Below are positions 22,333 to 33,335 of a DNA stretch of 64,000 bases, in pieces. Source of the stretch: Agriotes lineatus (Eukaryota; Arthropoda; Insecta; Coleoptera; Elateridae); the NCBI GenBank assembly GCA_940337035.1, contig OW679197.1, positions 56,441,903 to 56,505,902 on the forward strand, in the 5' to 3' direction. The notes under the pieces were generated by a model. The model had not been told where the DNA came from. It did not search any database and worked only from the letters and a program-made list of their open reading frames with translations. The position numbers and the translations under genes were made by a program. How positions within the stretch are numbered: the stretch's first letter is position 1; every line of letters starts with the position of its first letter.

Positions 22333-23390
22333 TCACAAATCATAGGCGACTAAGGTCATGCCTTTCTCCTCCTCTCTCCCGTTGATTTTATTCTCCCACT
22401 TCCCTGCTGCCTTTCCTGGATTCAGTTCACTTACTGCCGCGCTTACTGTGTCATCTGTTATCTGTGTATATTTTTCGTCGATATCCTCCTTAATGCTCTT
22501 TTGTCTTGTTTTTTCTCCTGCCATGATTTCTTCAAAATGTTCCGGCCATCTTTGTATGATATCGTAATTTGTAAGTCAGAAATTGTCTGTACTTTGAGAA
22601 GATCTTCTTGTTTGATTGTGGTTTTTCCCATCCAAATCTTCTGAGCACCCTATAAAATAGTTTTAGATTCTCTCTTGCTCAAATTTGTGATCAAATTAAT
22701 CCCATTTCTGCTTGTAACACTGCTTCCTTTGCTCTTCTTATTTGCTGTTTATATTGTGTATAATTTTCAATGTCTTTATGCTGTTTTAGCGCTACTTCTT
22801 CTTTCACAGTTTCTGTCCACCACGACGTTTGCTTTTTCCCTTTTATCTCTGTGCTGGTTTCGCACGCATATTTCGCTGCTTTTAATATTATCTTCTTCAA
22901 TTATTCCCATGCTTCCTCTAAGTGATTCCCTTTATCCATAGTCCCATTACTTTCTATAACCGCTTTTAATCTTTCCTGTTAAGTTTGTTGTATTTCATCC
23001 TACGTGCACTTATTTTGCTGAAAATCGATGTGTGCTTTTACGTTATTAATGTTTCAATCTTCTCTTTGGAAAACTCTATTATTATAACGACCAGAAGATA
23101 GTGGTCTCTATTTATTTCAAAACTTAGAACCTTGCTTTACCCTTTCCTCCATTAACACTTTTCTTAATTTTCTCTCCACTATCGCGTAATCAATTATTGA
23201 TATTCTGCCCTTTTCTGGTTTCACGCTTGTATTATAACATACCGGTATTGTTCTGGTAATTTTTAAACTTTGTTCTTCTTACTAAAATTGCTTATTCTCA
23301 GTTTGAACAAAATTTACTATATTTATTTTTAACTGGTTTGCCTTAAGTAAAGCTCAAATGCCATATGTTCAGACTCAAATATATATTTAG
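22333..23390 (-). mobile_element. LINE fragment (RTE-like), region between endonuclease and RT
   Basis: Minus-strand frames give SWWTETVKEEVALKQH followed by YKQQIRRAKEAVLQAE, the basic segment that follows the endonuclease in RTE-like LINEs. Then come MAGEKTRQKS and AVSELNPGKAAG, the start of the reverse transcriptase (family form: L..GKAAGPD). Stops and frameshifts are frequent and the RT catalytic core is absent, so it is a dead 3'-truncated fragment. Confidence 0.65.
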
Positions 23391-24695
23391 CAGGAAAAAA
23401 AAAGACACAGTGGTATAAATAAACGGTATAATGTGTTTTAGCTATGCATACAAATTAAATGGTAATTTTAATAAAATATTATGTACAAAAATTAACAAAA
23501 TAAAATATCTTCGGCGTTCGATTATTTCGGGGACTCGTTCTGCATTGCACACTAGTCGTTGTGCTCGGTAGACCAAATAATAAACTGGGGGTCAATAGAT
23601 CTAAAATGAAGCAAACGTCATATGAGCAAGATTGCACAGACTGGTTATTTATTTTGCCAAGCAATCCGTTTCAAGCGAATTTAAGTGTTTTACCTGGTGA
23701 TGGCGAGCGTACCACGAGTGTACCAAATCCGGCTGGACGTGGCACGTCCTTTCTGCATAAATTGGGGTTCTGGCGAAGCGGTTTGGACGAGTAGCATTGC
23801 GTTTCGCCAAGCCCGCGTTTGGCAGTTGAAAAGGCCGGGCACCGCTGGAGGTTTTGCGGCCAAGTCTGGCGTCTTGGCCGGCAGCACAATTTACCTACGC
23901 CGAGGGCCCCTGGATCATGTCGACCTGGAGATTTCTCTTTGTGTGTAGGTAAGTCGATTTTATTATTTTTGGTGCAAAAGTCGGCATGTACTGGAAATTA
24001 TAACAAAGATCAGAGGCAAGCGATGCAAAACAAGATTTTTGGCGTGTACTGAAAATTATAACAAAGATCGGAACCGACCGATGCAAAAGAAGGAATATTA
24101 GGAAGTGGAAAGTTCTGGGACTCAAGTAAATTGAAATGACTGCGGAAGTTTTATACTCTTTGAATGCTGTCTTATCTATGCTTCAGTCCAGGTATGTTTA
24201 GGAGGGACGACGCCGCGCCGTGGGTATTTTTACGCGACTCGGCGCATCGCTGTTGGATTTTGTCTGTATCACTTTTCGAGCGTAAAGTTGATGCAAGTTT
24301 AAGATAGAGACGGAAATTAGCGCTAGAAAAATGGGCACAAATTTTAAATGTAAAAAATCAGCATTTGTGCTGGGGCTAACGTCACAGTATATTTGTGAAT
24401 GTCTTCATTCTCGAACATTGTGTTAGCAACTACCAGTTAATTTATTATACAAAATTTAATTCATTTTGTGACGTTTCAGTAAATTATTTTGAAACATATT
24501 AACCACCGTTATAATTTTTAAGGTGTTATCACCACTACAAGAACCATACAGTCTCGACATGAAGACATTTGGACTCCACAAGAGGTTACGTAAAGCCAGA
24601 TGGTCGCCACAAGATGTAGCCGCTTGCACCAAATGCTTTAGGTAGAGGCCAGTAACACACGGTTTTCTCGCGTTAAGCGGGGTTGTGTTAGTCAC
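23391..24695. other. Unassigned region with a GC-richer core
   Basis: Overlapping open frames on both strands at 23560-23950 reflect higher GC content rather than a recognised protein. A direct repeat of about 55 bp (GTACTGRAAATTATAACAAA) occurs at about 23988 and 24044. No function could be assigned. Confidence 0.4.
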
Positions 24696-25289
24696 CAGGG
24701 CCGGCGGTTGACGTGGGTAGTATGGGTAGTACTACCCACTCGAAAATATCCGTGTGGGTAATTCCCCACTCGAAACTTCCGAACAAAACCTAAAATTTTT
24801 AATTGGGGGTGGGTCCTTTCTCAGGAAAAATAAACATTATATGAAAATCGTTCCCGAATTCGTGCGTTTTCTGAGATTAATAATAACAGTACCGAGATCT
24901 TCTTGTTCTAATGAAAAAAGTTTTTCAGTTTTACGTCGAATAAACAATTATTTAAGATCGGCTATTGCACACAGTCGGCTAAACCACGTTGCTATTTTGC
25001 ATTCCTACCCGGATTCAGTTGATGTGCTCGATTTAGAAACTTTAACGGATGAATTTATTGTTCATAATAGAAAACGAACGTCTTGTTTCGCCCTACGAAA
25101 ATGATTTATTTGTAGCATTAAACGAAAACAAAAAATAACTTTGTGACATCTCAAAAGTATATTTTTATCAATTTTTGATAATAACCCTGTATCCCTCATC
25201 CCTTCAGATGAGTGTATTGTAAAAAATCACTTGGACCCCCCCCCCCCACCTTACTACCCACTCGAGCTAAAAGTGTGACGCCGGCCCTG
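24696..25289 (+). mobile_element. Short hAT element carrying a transposase C-terminal fragment
   Basis: It starts CAGGGCCGGCGG and ends with the inverse GCCGGCCCTG. The 8-bp duplication TTAGTCAC flanks it exactly (24688-24695 and 25290-25297), as hAT elements make. The open frame 24754-25104 ends with LRLIITVPRSSCSNEKSFS, SVLRRINNYLRS and RLNHVAIL, the hAT dimerisation domain of the MYM-zinc-finger-like (ZMYM) transposase group. The RNase H catalytic part is missing, so this is an internally deleted, non-autonomous derivative. The internal inverse pair TACTACCCACTCGA lies near both ends. Confidence 0.9.
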
Positions 25290-25297
25290 TTAGTCAC

Positions 25298-26807
25298 CCA
25301 AGCTCGCAGAGAGCTATTTTTGACTGGTAATTCACACCTCCGAACTATTTTCGGCAAAGAATTCGTCAAGACAAATCTTTATCGTTCCTTTCTCCCAGAT
25401 ACACGAGGCACGGGGGGGGGGGGCTTTTGAACGAATCCCCAGATGTATCGGCGTTACGGGAGGCGGCAAAACCGTTCTATTGAGATCATGGAGACAAACA
25501 ATCGCTGTGTGAGGATTCAAGCTGAGATGCTGGGCTCAAATCAAGCCTCCAGGAGCGCAGCAGCTCTCTTAAATACTCTTCGTTATCCTCTGAGATAGCT
25601 TAGGAGAACCAGCTTTGTGGTGATAAAGGCGCATGTATCAGGATGTTTGTTTTTATTGAAACTTTGTGACCGGAAAGGTCAAGGCGGGACAGGTGCAGAA
25701 TCGAATATTTTACCTTCTTTGGAATTTTATCACGAGCTGAAGGTCAAGAAAAGAGAAATTTCAAATACACTGATTGCGTTTTTCAATTAATTTACGTCAG
25801 GGTAAAGTCAGTCCCCAAGTTAAATGCTCACAGAAGATCGTTGGGATAAACTGCAAAATCTCACTATAAACGCTGTATTGCAACCCCTGTTTCCCTAAGC
25901 TGACTGTGCACAAAACACCTTTGCAATAAGCTCTAGGGTCATTCCCTGCTAATTAAACATTTTTCCACGCCCATTTTCTGAATAAATATCAATCTAGATC
26001 GATAGCAGTCAGCCTGTTAAAACCGAGTCCCTGTACAGCCTGCTGCTCGAATTCATAATTCGCCGGTGCAAGTGTTAGCTACTAGCTGCTAGCGGAAGAA
26101 GTCCGCCAGAAATAACCATTGCAGGAGCGTGACGAATTCTCCGCTAAAACATGAAGCACAAGAGCCTGGCTTTGACGCTTCGTGCCACTTAAAATATTAG
26201 TGACCCTTGAGGTCGTGCTCATAATAGTTATCTACGTATAGAAGGCTGGAAGAGTAAGATTTCCCCCGCAGTCAAAATTTGAAGCCCAACGGAGGAGGGC
26301 CTTTATTTGGCTAAGGGCGTAATCTACTTCCGGCCTGAGGTATGTACAACGTCTTACGCACAACGGCATGGAACAAACGCTTAGACTAAATTTAGGTTTT
26401 TTAATGCCAAAAATTGCTACCACAGTTAAAGTGCCGGGCGGTAAAGTAATTTGCGGGCAATAAAGTTACTTTACCGCCCGCCGGGCATAAAGTTGTATTT
26501 GCAGTCGTGGTAACTAAGATGTAAACTTTCATTTTCGGCCCAGTTGTGTGTAAATTTGATTTAGACGGCCTACGGAGCAAACCCGTCAGCACTCTGTGCC
26601 AGTCTGAGTAGCTGACGAGACGTCTCCAATAATCACTTCCCAGAATTGTCCGCACCTACAGATTTATGCACCTAGAAGTCATTAATTTGGTGTACTCTAA
26701 AACACCCGATTCTAGCGTGCAGCGTTTACCAGCAAACTGAAGACGGTGCTCGAATTTTCTGCAGCCGCTGCTGGAGGCTCCGCCAGGTGTTACAGACCGC
26801 CCCAGAA
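25298..26807. other. Unassigned DNA with one hairpin
   Basis: No gene is supported. A run of 9-10 G lies at about 25412. Open frames here are short and resemble no family. Confidence 0.4.
26414..26514. repeat. Hairpin repeat L
   Basis: TGCCGGGCGGTAAAGTAA pairs with TTACTTTACCGCCCG, and TTGCTACCACAGTT with GTCGTGGTAAC, around the centre GCGGGC. It is about 100 bp in all, with the same hairpin style as A-H but without their outer motif. Confidence 0.65.
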
Positions 26808-28057
26808 ATATATTTTTATTTATTTTTTAAGTGTAAATCCTTTTATTTAAGTTACCAACAGTTTTCTTGTTGTATAATAAATGTAATAATAAACTTTGTA
26901 AATATATATATATTAGCACTGCAGGCCTTCCAGGCCCATGGCTTTGTCTGCGATTTTCCTCCACTCTTTCTTGTCCTTCGCCTTGATTCTCCAATTGTCC
27001 ACATTTAATTCTTTCAGGGGTTGCTCCAAACACATTCTTTCCATTTCCTCTTGGGTCTACCCTTTCTTCTTTTTTCCCAAGGGTCCTCTAATAACACTTT
27101 TTGTGCCACACGCTCTCCATTCATTCTGGCCACATGGCCCAACCATCGTATTCTTTGCCTTCTCACTACCGACACTATATCAGGCTCGTTGTACAGGCAT
27201 TTTATTTCCGTGTTAGTTCTTCTTCTCCACCACTGTCCCTCTTTCATTCCCCCAAAAATTCGCCGCAGTACTTTTCGCTCCCACACCAGTAACCTTCTTT
27301 GATCTTTGTTTAGGGTCCACGTTTCACTCGCGTATACTACCACTGGTCGGACTATTGTCTTATACACTTTTATTTTAGCCTTTCTTGTCACATTTTTAGC
27401 ACTTAAAATTTTATGTAGTCCCGTCGAAGTCCGATTACCACTTCTGATTCTCTTTTCTATCTCTCGCTTTTGATTGCTATCACCTGTGATTTCTGCTCCT
27501 AAGTAGTTGAAGGAATCGACTCTTTGAAAGCAGTAGACTTTATCTTGGTCACATTTCACTTTTATGTTATTTTCTGTCACATTTCATTTTCCCCACAGCC
27601 ATATATTTTGTCTTCTCTGCATTAATATGTAGTTCATATGTTTTTGCATTTTCATCTAGTCTTATTAAAGCCTTTAGTTCTTCCTTAGTTCTTGTTATCA
27701 GGGTAACATCGTCGGCGTACGCCACACACTGTTGCAATCTACTATATATTGTCCCTTCCCTGTTCACTTTAGTGTCCCGGATAATTTTTTCCAAAATCAA
27801 ATTGAACAGAATTGTGGAGAGTGGGTCGCCCTGTCGTAAACCACTATTAACTTGAAATTCCCTCGAGAGACATCCTGCTACCCTAACTTGGTTCTCTGTT
27901 CTGTTTAAGGTTACTTTCACTAATTTTGTGATTTTGCTTGGGACACCTAGCTCTTCCATTACTTCAAATAATTTCCTTCTCTTGACGGAATCATAAGCCT
28001 GCTTGAAGTCTATAAAAATTCTTCCTCAATGTTTTGTTCCTTGTTTAACAACCATGA
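26808..28057 (-). mobile_element. LINE copy, 3' part: end of RT, C-terminal domain, tail
   Basis: The minus-strand frames hold YADDVTLITRT (RT catalytic site), then FNYLGAEITG, VYKTIVRPVVVYASETW, and RIRWLGHVARMN followed by GRPKRKW, the standard RT tail of RTE/craniofacial-protein-2-like LINEs. An A-rich 3' end lies at about 26808-26840. This part continues the element at 28843-31730: bases 27627-28057 are a near-identical second copy of 28843-29273. The frame breaks between the RT and tail segments near 27570. Not active. Confidence 0.8.
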
Positions 28058-28850
28058 ATCCAATACTTCCTTTATGGTAAAAGGAAGTAAAAATGAATAC
28101 ACTTCTAAAGGATATACAGTTACAAGAACTAATGCCAAAATGCTCACGCTTTAAAAAAGGAAACTCTTCTAAATACTGCATATAACATATTAGCAATTTA
28201 TATAAAGCATAAATTAGTTGAAAACATGGAAGAGAGTGTAGGGGAATACCAATGAGGATATAAAAAAGCGGGAAGGATAATAAACTAAGTCTTTACACTA
28301 AGGAAAATCTAGTTGGAAAGCTACAAACGTTAGAAGGGACTTTGAACAAGCAAATATGTTCGATGAATTTCAACTTTTGCAGCATATGTTCCGTTACACG
28401 TGTTCAAACAATCGCTTTCTCATAAATTACTCAAACAAGACAAGCACACAGGTGGGCAGCTTGCAGCTGAAGTTCATTCCTTTCCAAACGACCAGCTGTG
28501 TTGCCTCATAAATTAATCAACAAGGCAGTAACAGTTATTTCATTGAGCAGATAATTTCTAGATGTCAATCAAAATGCTCGTTAGGTCATTAAAAAGGTCG
28601 TAAAAGTCATTTCAATTTTGTTATATGAGCATAAAACTAACAGGTATACAGCAGTAAATTCCTTCTCGCTTCTTTCTCCCCAGTAGCGCCTCAGCCAACA
28701 CATTGCCGAATTAATCGCATGCTCCATTTTAAGCCAATAGTTGCAAACATCTGTTTCCCCGCCACAACGCTTTTAGATCTTTTAAAAGGGGTCTTGCACA
28801 CTTTTCTGGTAGATAGTTCTTTCTGCGGCATCGAAGCAAGTTATGTAGTT
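28055..28850. repeat. Repeat X, copy 1, inside the LINE
   Basis: It begins TGAATCCAATACTTCC and ends GCAAGTTATGTAGTT. A second copy lies at 37023-37806 and matches over its length, apart from an insert of about 35 bp near 28250-28285 here and small gaps. It separates two directly repeated 431-bp LINE segments. Junctions show short shared words (TGAA on the left, TATGTAGTT on the right). No protein is recognised. Confidence 0.8.
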
Positions 28851-31730
28851 CATATGTTTTTGCATTTTCATCTAGTCTTATTAAAGCCTTTAGTTCTTCC
28901 TTAGTTCTTGTTATCAGGGTAACATCGTCGGCGTACGCCACACACTGTTGCAATCTACTATATATTGTCCCTTCCCTGTTCACTTTAGTGTCCCGGATAA
29001 TTTTTTCCAAAATCAAATTGAACAGAATTGTGGAGAGTGGGTCGCCCTGTCGTAAACCACTATTAACTTGGAATTCCCTCGAGAGACATCCTGCTACCCT
29101 AACTTGGTTCTCTGTTCTGTTTAAGGTTACTTTCACTAATTTTGTGATTTTGCTTGGGTCACCTAGCTCTTCCATTACTTCAAACAATTTCCTTCTCTTG
29201 ACGGAATCATAAGCCTGCTTGAAGTCTATAAAAATTCTTTCTCAATGTTTTGTTCCTTGTTTAACAACCATGAGAAATACTCAGCCCATTCTTCCATTAC
29301 ATCCTTTTCCCCTCCTACTAAATTACCTCGTTTATCTTGGCAAAATGTTGTTCTGGGCGGATATCCTCCTTTGATGCTCCTCACTTCTTTATAAAATTTT
29401 CTTATTTCGTTTTAATTGTGGGACTCTTACAATTCATCTAACTTTTTTGCTTCATACTCCCTCTTCTTTGCTCTGCAGATTCTTTTTGCCGCCTTCTGCG
29501 ATTTTTCAAATTCCTTCCTAGCTTGTACAGTTTTTCCTTCCAACATCTTTATTCTTGCTTTATTTCTTTCTTGTAGCGCTTCTTCACTCTGTTGATCATA
29601 CCATACTTTGTTTGTTGTCTCTGTCTTGTTTCCTAGTATCTTTTCTGCTGCTTGGCATATTGCTTTCTTGATTTCTCTCCATTTACCCTCTATATCTTCC
29701 TTTGCTCCTCCTTTGGATAATTTTTTTTCTATTTCGCGTTCATAACTGCTTTTCACCTCCTCTTTTTCTAAGTCACTAATATTTCGTTCTTGTCTTTTAG
29801 CTTTTATTGCTTTACTTTCCTTGGGCATTTCTTGTTTAATATCTGCGTTTACCAGAAAGTGATCAGAATTTGCGTCTGCTCCTCTACACACCCTTATGTT
29901 TCTTACCGACGCTATATGTTTCTCCTCAATTATTACATAGTCAATCTGATTTGACTGTTTTTCCATGCGGGCTCATCCACGTAGCTTTATGAATCGCTTT
30001 GTGATTAAAGTGCGTACTTGCCACTCGCATCATCCTTCCAGTAGCGAAGTCTATTATTCTTTCCCCGTTATTGTTATTTAGTTCATGTTTGCTGTAGCTC
30101 CCAATCGTTGGCTTGTAAAATTCCTCCCTACCGACCTTCGCGTTAAAGTCACCCAATATAACTTTTAGGTCATATTTCGGTATTTTTTCAAATTCCTCTT
30201 CCAAACTTTCGTAGTACCTGTCTTTTTCCTCTGGGTCTTTCTCTTCCGTTGGCGGGTGAACGTTTATTATACTGATCTTTCTATATATTCCTTTAATCCG
30301 TAAATAACACATTCTATTACTTATTGGCGTGAAACGTATTACCGTGTGCTTCAGCTGCCGTCTGACCAAGAAGCCTGTTCCCAACCCCCTGTCCTCCGAT
30401 CCGCTGTTAAAAAAGGTATATCCCTCTACATCGATTACTTCCTGCCCTTTCTGGTTTGTTTCTTGGATAGCCATTATATCTATTTTGTACTTTTCACTTT
30501 ATTTAACTAGATTCTTTAAAGTTCCTGTTGTGTACGTTCCTCTTAAATTCCATGTTGCTAGTCTAACTATTTGTTCATGCACTACCTTTCGTTGCCTCTG
30601 GTTATTTTGTACCGTATTCGTATTCCTTTTTCTTTGCGTTTCCGTCGTCATGCTTTCCCATCGTCTATTTTGTTTTATCAGTTTTTTGGATGCTGACTAC
30701 CCCTCTCCTCCTCCCATTTTTGTTCCTTTAGATTCCACTTTATTACTTTTACATTTATCTCCAGCTTCAGATGTCCAATTTTAACCGTGGCTCCATTTTC
30801 TTTTTCTACTTTGGCTTTCTCTCGTATTAATTTCTGCATGGATCTTTCTTTATAAGTCATATCACTGTCTACATATAGTTCCTTTCCTTTCAGTTGCGGT
30901 TTGTTTTTTAATACCTCAAGTTTCGCTTCCCAATTCTCTAGTTCCACCACACATCTTTCTTCTCCCACTGTGTATACGTTTTTTATCTTCGCTTCCACTT
31001 TTAATTCTTGCTTCAGTAGATTTTCCGTAGTTTCCAGTAACCCTTTACTATCTTTGTTTTCCATATTTATTCCAGTTATTACAACGTTGTTTCTTATTTT
31101 CTCCTTTTCGATTCTTTCCAGTTTTGCTTCTGATTGCTCCAGCCGTTTTGCCAAGTTATCTCTGTCCTTCTTCCATTCCATTTTTATTTTGTTAACTTCC
31201 TCGCGTGGTGATCTACTTTCTCCTATGTCGCCCTTTATTCCCGTGAATAACTCTTTGATTACATCCATTTCTTTTCCTCGTCTTTGCTTTTCGACCGGCG
31301 ATCTGGTTTTTTTATTTTTACCGAACGCCGCAAACTCTAACTCAAATGAACTATCTTTCTCTTCCTGTATTCTTTTCTTTGTTACTTCTTCCGATTGTTG
31401 CCCTTTGCTGCTTTCGCCTCAACTCCCGTTTTCATTCATCTGTCTGCTTTCGTTTTTCCGAACTACACTACTGCTTTTCGCGCTTTTATTTAATTGCGGC
31501 GCTGCGCGACCTCGATATCTAACGCGCGCGCGTGCACTTGAACCCGGATCAGCTGTTCCGCTTATCCGATCTTGCTCGCGCTTTACCAAAATTGTTTAAA
31601 CACTCTCCTGTTATTATCATAAACAGCACACTAATGCTTCCTCTTTCTTTCACAACGCTTAGGTTCCACTCCACTTGTATGCACTTTTGGGTTTTTAAAT
31701 CGCGCTCTAAGACACTGAAAATAGTACTTT
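28843..31730 (-). mobile_element. LINE copy, 5' part: ORF1, endonuclease, linker, RT core
   Basis: Read on the minus strand. ORF1 (about 31450-30678) is a charged coiled coil with KMEWKKDRDNLAKRLEQSEA, ending in a segment like those before the endonuclease in craniofacial-protein-2-like elements. The endonuclease (30474-29941) has GDFNAKVG and continues in another frame as NQIDYVIIEEKH and ADANSDHFLV (29966-29850). A basic linker (to 29427) follows. The RT (29230-28850) has FxDFKQAYDS-like sequence, SGLRQGDPLS and YADD. It breaks after NAKTYELH, where repeat X intervenes. Frameshifts near 29960 and 29400 show it is dead. The clade is probably RTE or a close relative. Confidence 0.8.
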
Positions 31731-31753
31731 AAGCAACTAGTCCTCACAGCAAA

Positions 31754-31838
31754 GCTTTAGGGGACATGTCGTAATGTTTCTGGACGAGGCGGAGCGAAGC
31801 GCAGCCGAGTCCGCAATATGAAGATGAGTCCTCTAAAG
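31754..31838. repeat. Hairpin repeat I
   Basis: CTTTAGGGGAC pairs with GTCCTCTAAAG around the centre GGAGCGAAGCGC, with TGGAC/GTCCG in the stem. It is about 85 bp and similar in layout to hairpins B, G and H. Confidence 0.6.
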
Positions 31839-31942
31839 CATTTGAGGACGTGTTGCATACAACGTTTTTTTGTATTAGCTCTCCAAACATAATATGAAGT
31901 TTCAATTACCATTAACGCGGCATTATATTAGGAGCCCGCGCG

Positions 31943-32163
31943 AAAATGTATTTCTCGCTCCCCAAACTGGTTACTTTGGAAACTGTCTAGGATCCTCAAA
32001 ATGGCCATTTAGAGGCCTTGTACTTAAAGTCGTCATGGCAACTAATGTTTGAGTCCGCTAAAATGTTGCCATGGCGACTTTAAGTACAAGGCCTCTAAAT
32101 GGCCATTTTGAGAATCCTAGAGAGTTTCCAAAGTAACCAGTTTGGGGAGCGAATACAAAAAAT
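31943..32163. repeat. Foldback repeat K, arms of about 100 bp
   Basis: The left arm contains CCAAACTGGTTACTTTGGAA and CTTGTACTTAAAGTCG; the right arm holds their inverses (CGACTTTAAGTACAAG and TTCCAAAGTAACCAGTTTGG). The arms are nearly identical around a loop of about 15-20 bp. It has no coding content. Confidence 0.88.
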
Positions 32164-32239
32164 ACAATTTAACTCATGCCGTCGGCAGGACCGTTAAACA
32201 CGGTTACGCGACGGACATTGACCCAAAATTTGTAAATAC

Positions 32240-32791
32240 TAGGGATGTCGGCGGGTACCCGGGTACCCGGGTCGACCCGGGTAATAGTCGACCCGGGTAT
32301 ATTTTTAAGACCCGGGTACCCGACTAATAAATTATATAACTTCCAGAAAGTCAGCCTTTATCGGAGAAAATTATAAGAACTTAAAAACAATAGGAATAAG
32401 CTGTGGAAAAACATAACCATGCAGTAATAACAAGAATCCCGTCAATAGTACCATTAAATCGCGTCAGTATGGGTGAAGTAAAATAAACTTCCTCTGTGTG
32501 ATGTTGATGCTGCTACCAACTTCGGACAAAAAGTCACGTACTTGAATTTGATAGCACTTGGAAGTGTGAAAATATTTACGAATAACAGACGACTTGCCGT
32601 TTGAATGGGTGAGTAAGTACTATTTTAATTTAGTTCAGTTTAAAACTCGCGGCGTAAAAGAAAGATATTGTAGTTACTTCAGATGTTCAGATGTACACTA
32701 ACTTTTTGTTATATATTTCGGGTACCCGGGTTTACCCGGGTATTGCTTTCGGGTACCCGGGTTTCGTTTTAGACCGGGTACGACATCACTA
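32240..32791. mobile_element. hAT-like MITE made of CCCGGGTACC palindromes
   Basis: The ends are TAGGGATGTCGG on the left and CGACATCACTA on the right (inverse with one mismatch), flanked by an exact 8-bp duplication GTAAATAC (32232-32239 and 32792-32799). Both sub-terminal regions (32250-32325 and 32718-32780) consist almost wholly of overlapping CCCGGGTACCCGGGT and GTCGACCCGGG palindromes. The 400-bp middle is ordinary AT-rich DNA without a transposase. Confidence 0.85.
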
Positions 32792-32799
32792 GTAAATAC

Positions 32800-33335
32800 T
32801 GACTCAAATTTTATCATTCCAGCGATCTCAAGCCTGAACCTAAAGCTACCTGTGAGCTTACCTGTCTGATGACCAAATGGACACAACCATGTTTAAGAGA
32901 AGAACGAGGCCAGAAACACCTACACGGATCATGTAGCTAAAGATGTACAGAGCATAAAAACTTAAAGTGTACGTAGCGTAAATCAAACCAGCTCGTTCGC
33001 AAATACTTCAAAACAAATATATTCAAGAAAAATTATTCATCAGATATACATCTTAGATTTATTATTACAAATGTGGTTAAGGTAACGAGATTCTATTTAC
33101 ATAAAAACGCATTTAAATCTAACAATTACGTAACTAAACTCAGTAAGATCCATTCTGCACTACATTTACATGGCATCATTGGGCGACATAATGGCACAGC
33201 TGCTCTACAACTTTGGAAAAATACTGGTCTGGTTAGTACTACGTGCAAAAAACTCATCACATGGCACTGAAAAATAATAAAAAGTTCCAATCGAAGAACA
33301 TTCGTAACGACAAGTAACACAGCAGATTCAATGGC
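32800..33335. other. Gamma-tubulin 3' UTR and flank
   Basis: Non-coding. On the minus strand a candidate poly-A signal AATAAA lies at 33058-33063, giving a 3' UTR of about 290 bases. Otherwise nothing is seen. Confidence 0.55.
33058..33063 (-). promoter_or_regulatory. Candidate poly-A signal of gamma-tubulin
   Basis: AATAAA on the minus strand, 275 bases after the stop codon. Confidence 0.45.

Noticed and set aside
30901..31599. 232-codon Ser/Phe-rich plus-strand frame
   Set aside because: Antisense shadow of the LINE ORF1 coiled coil.
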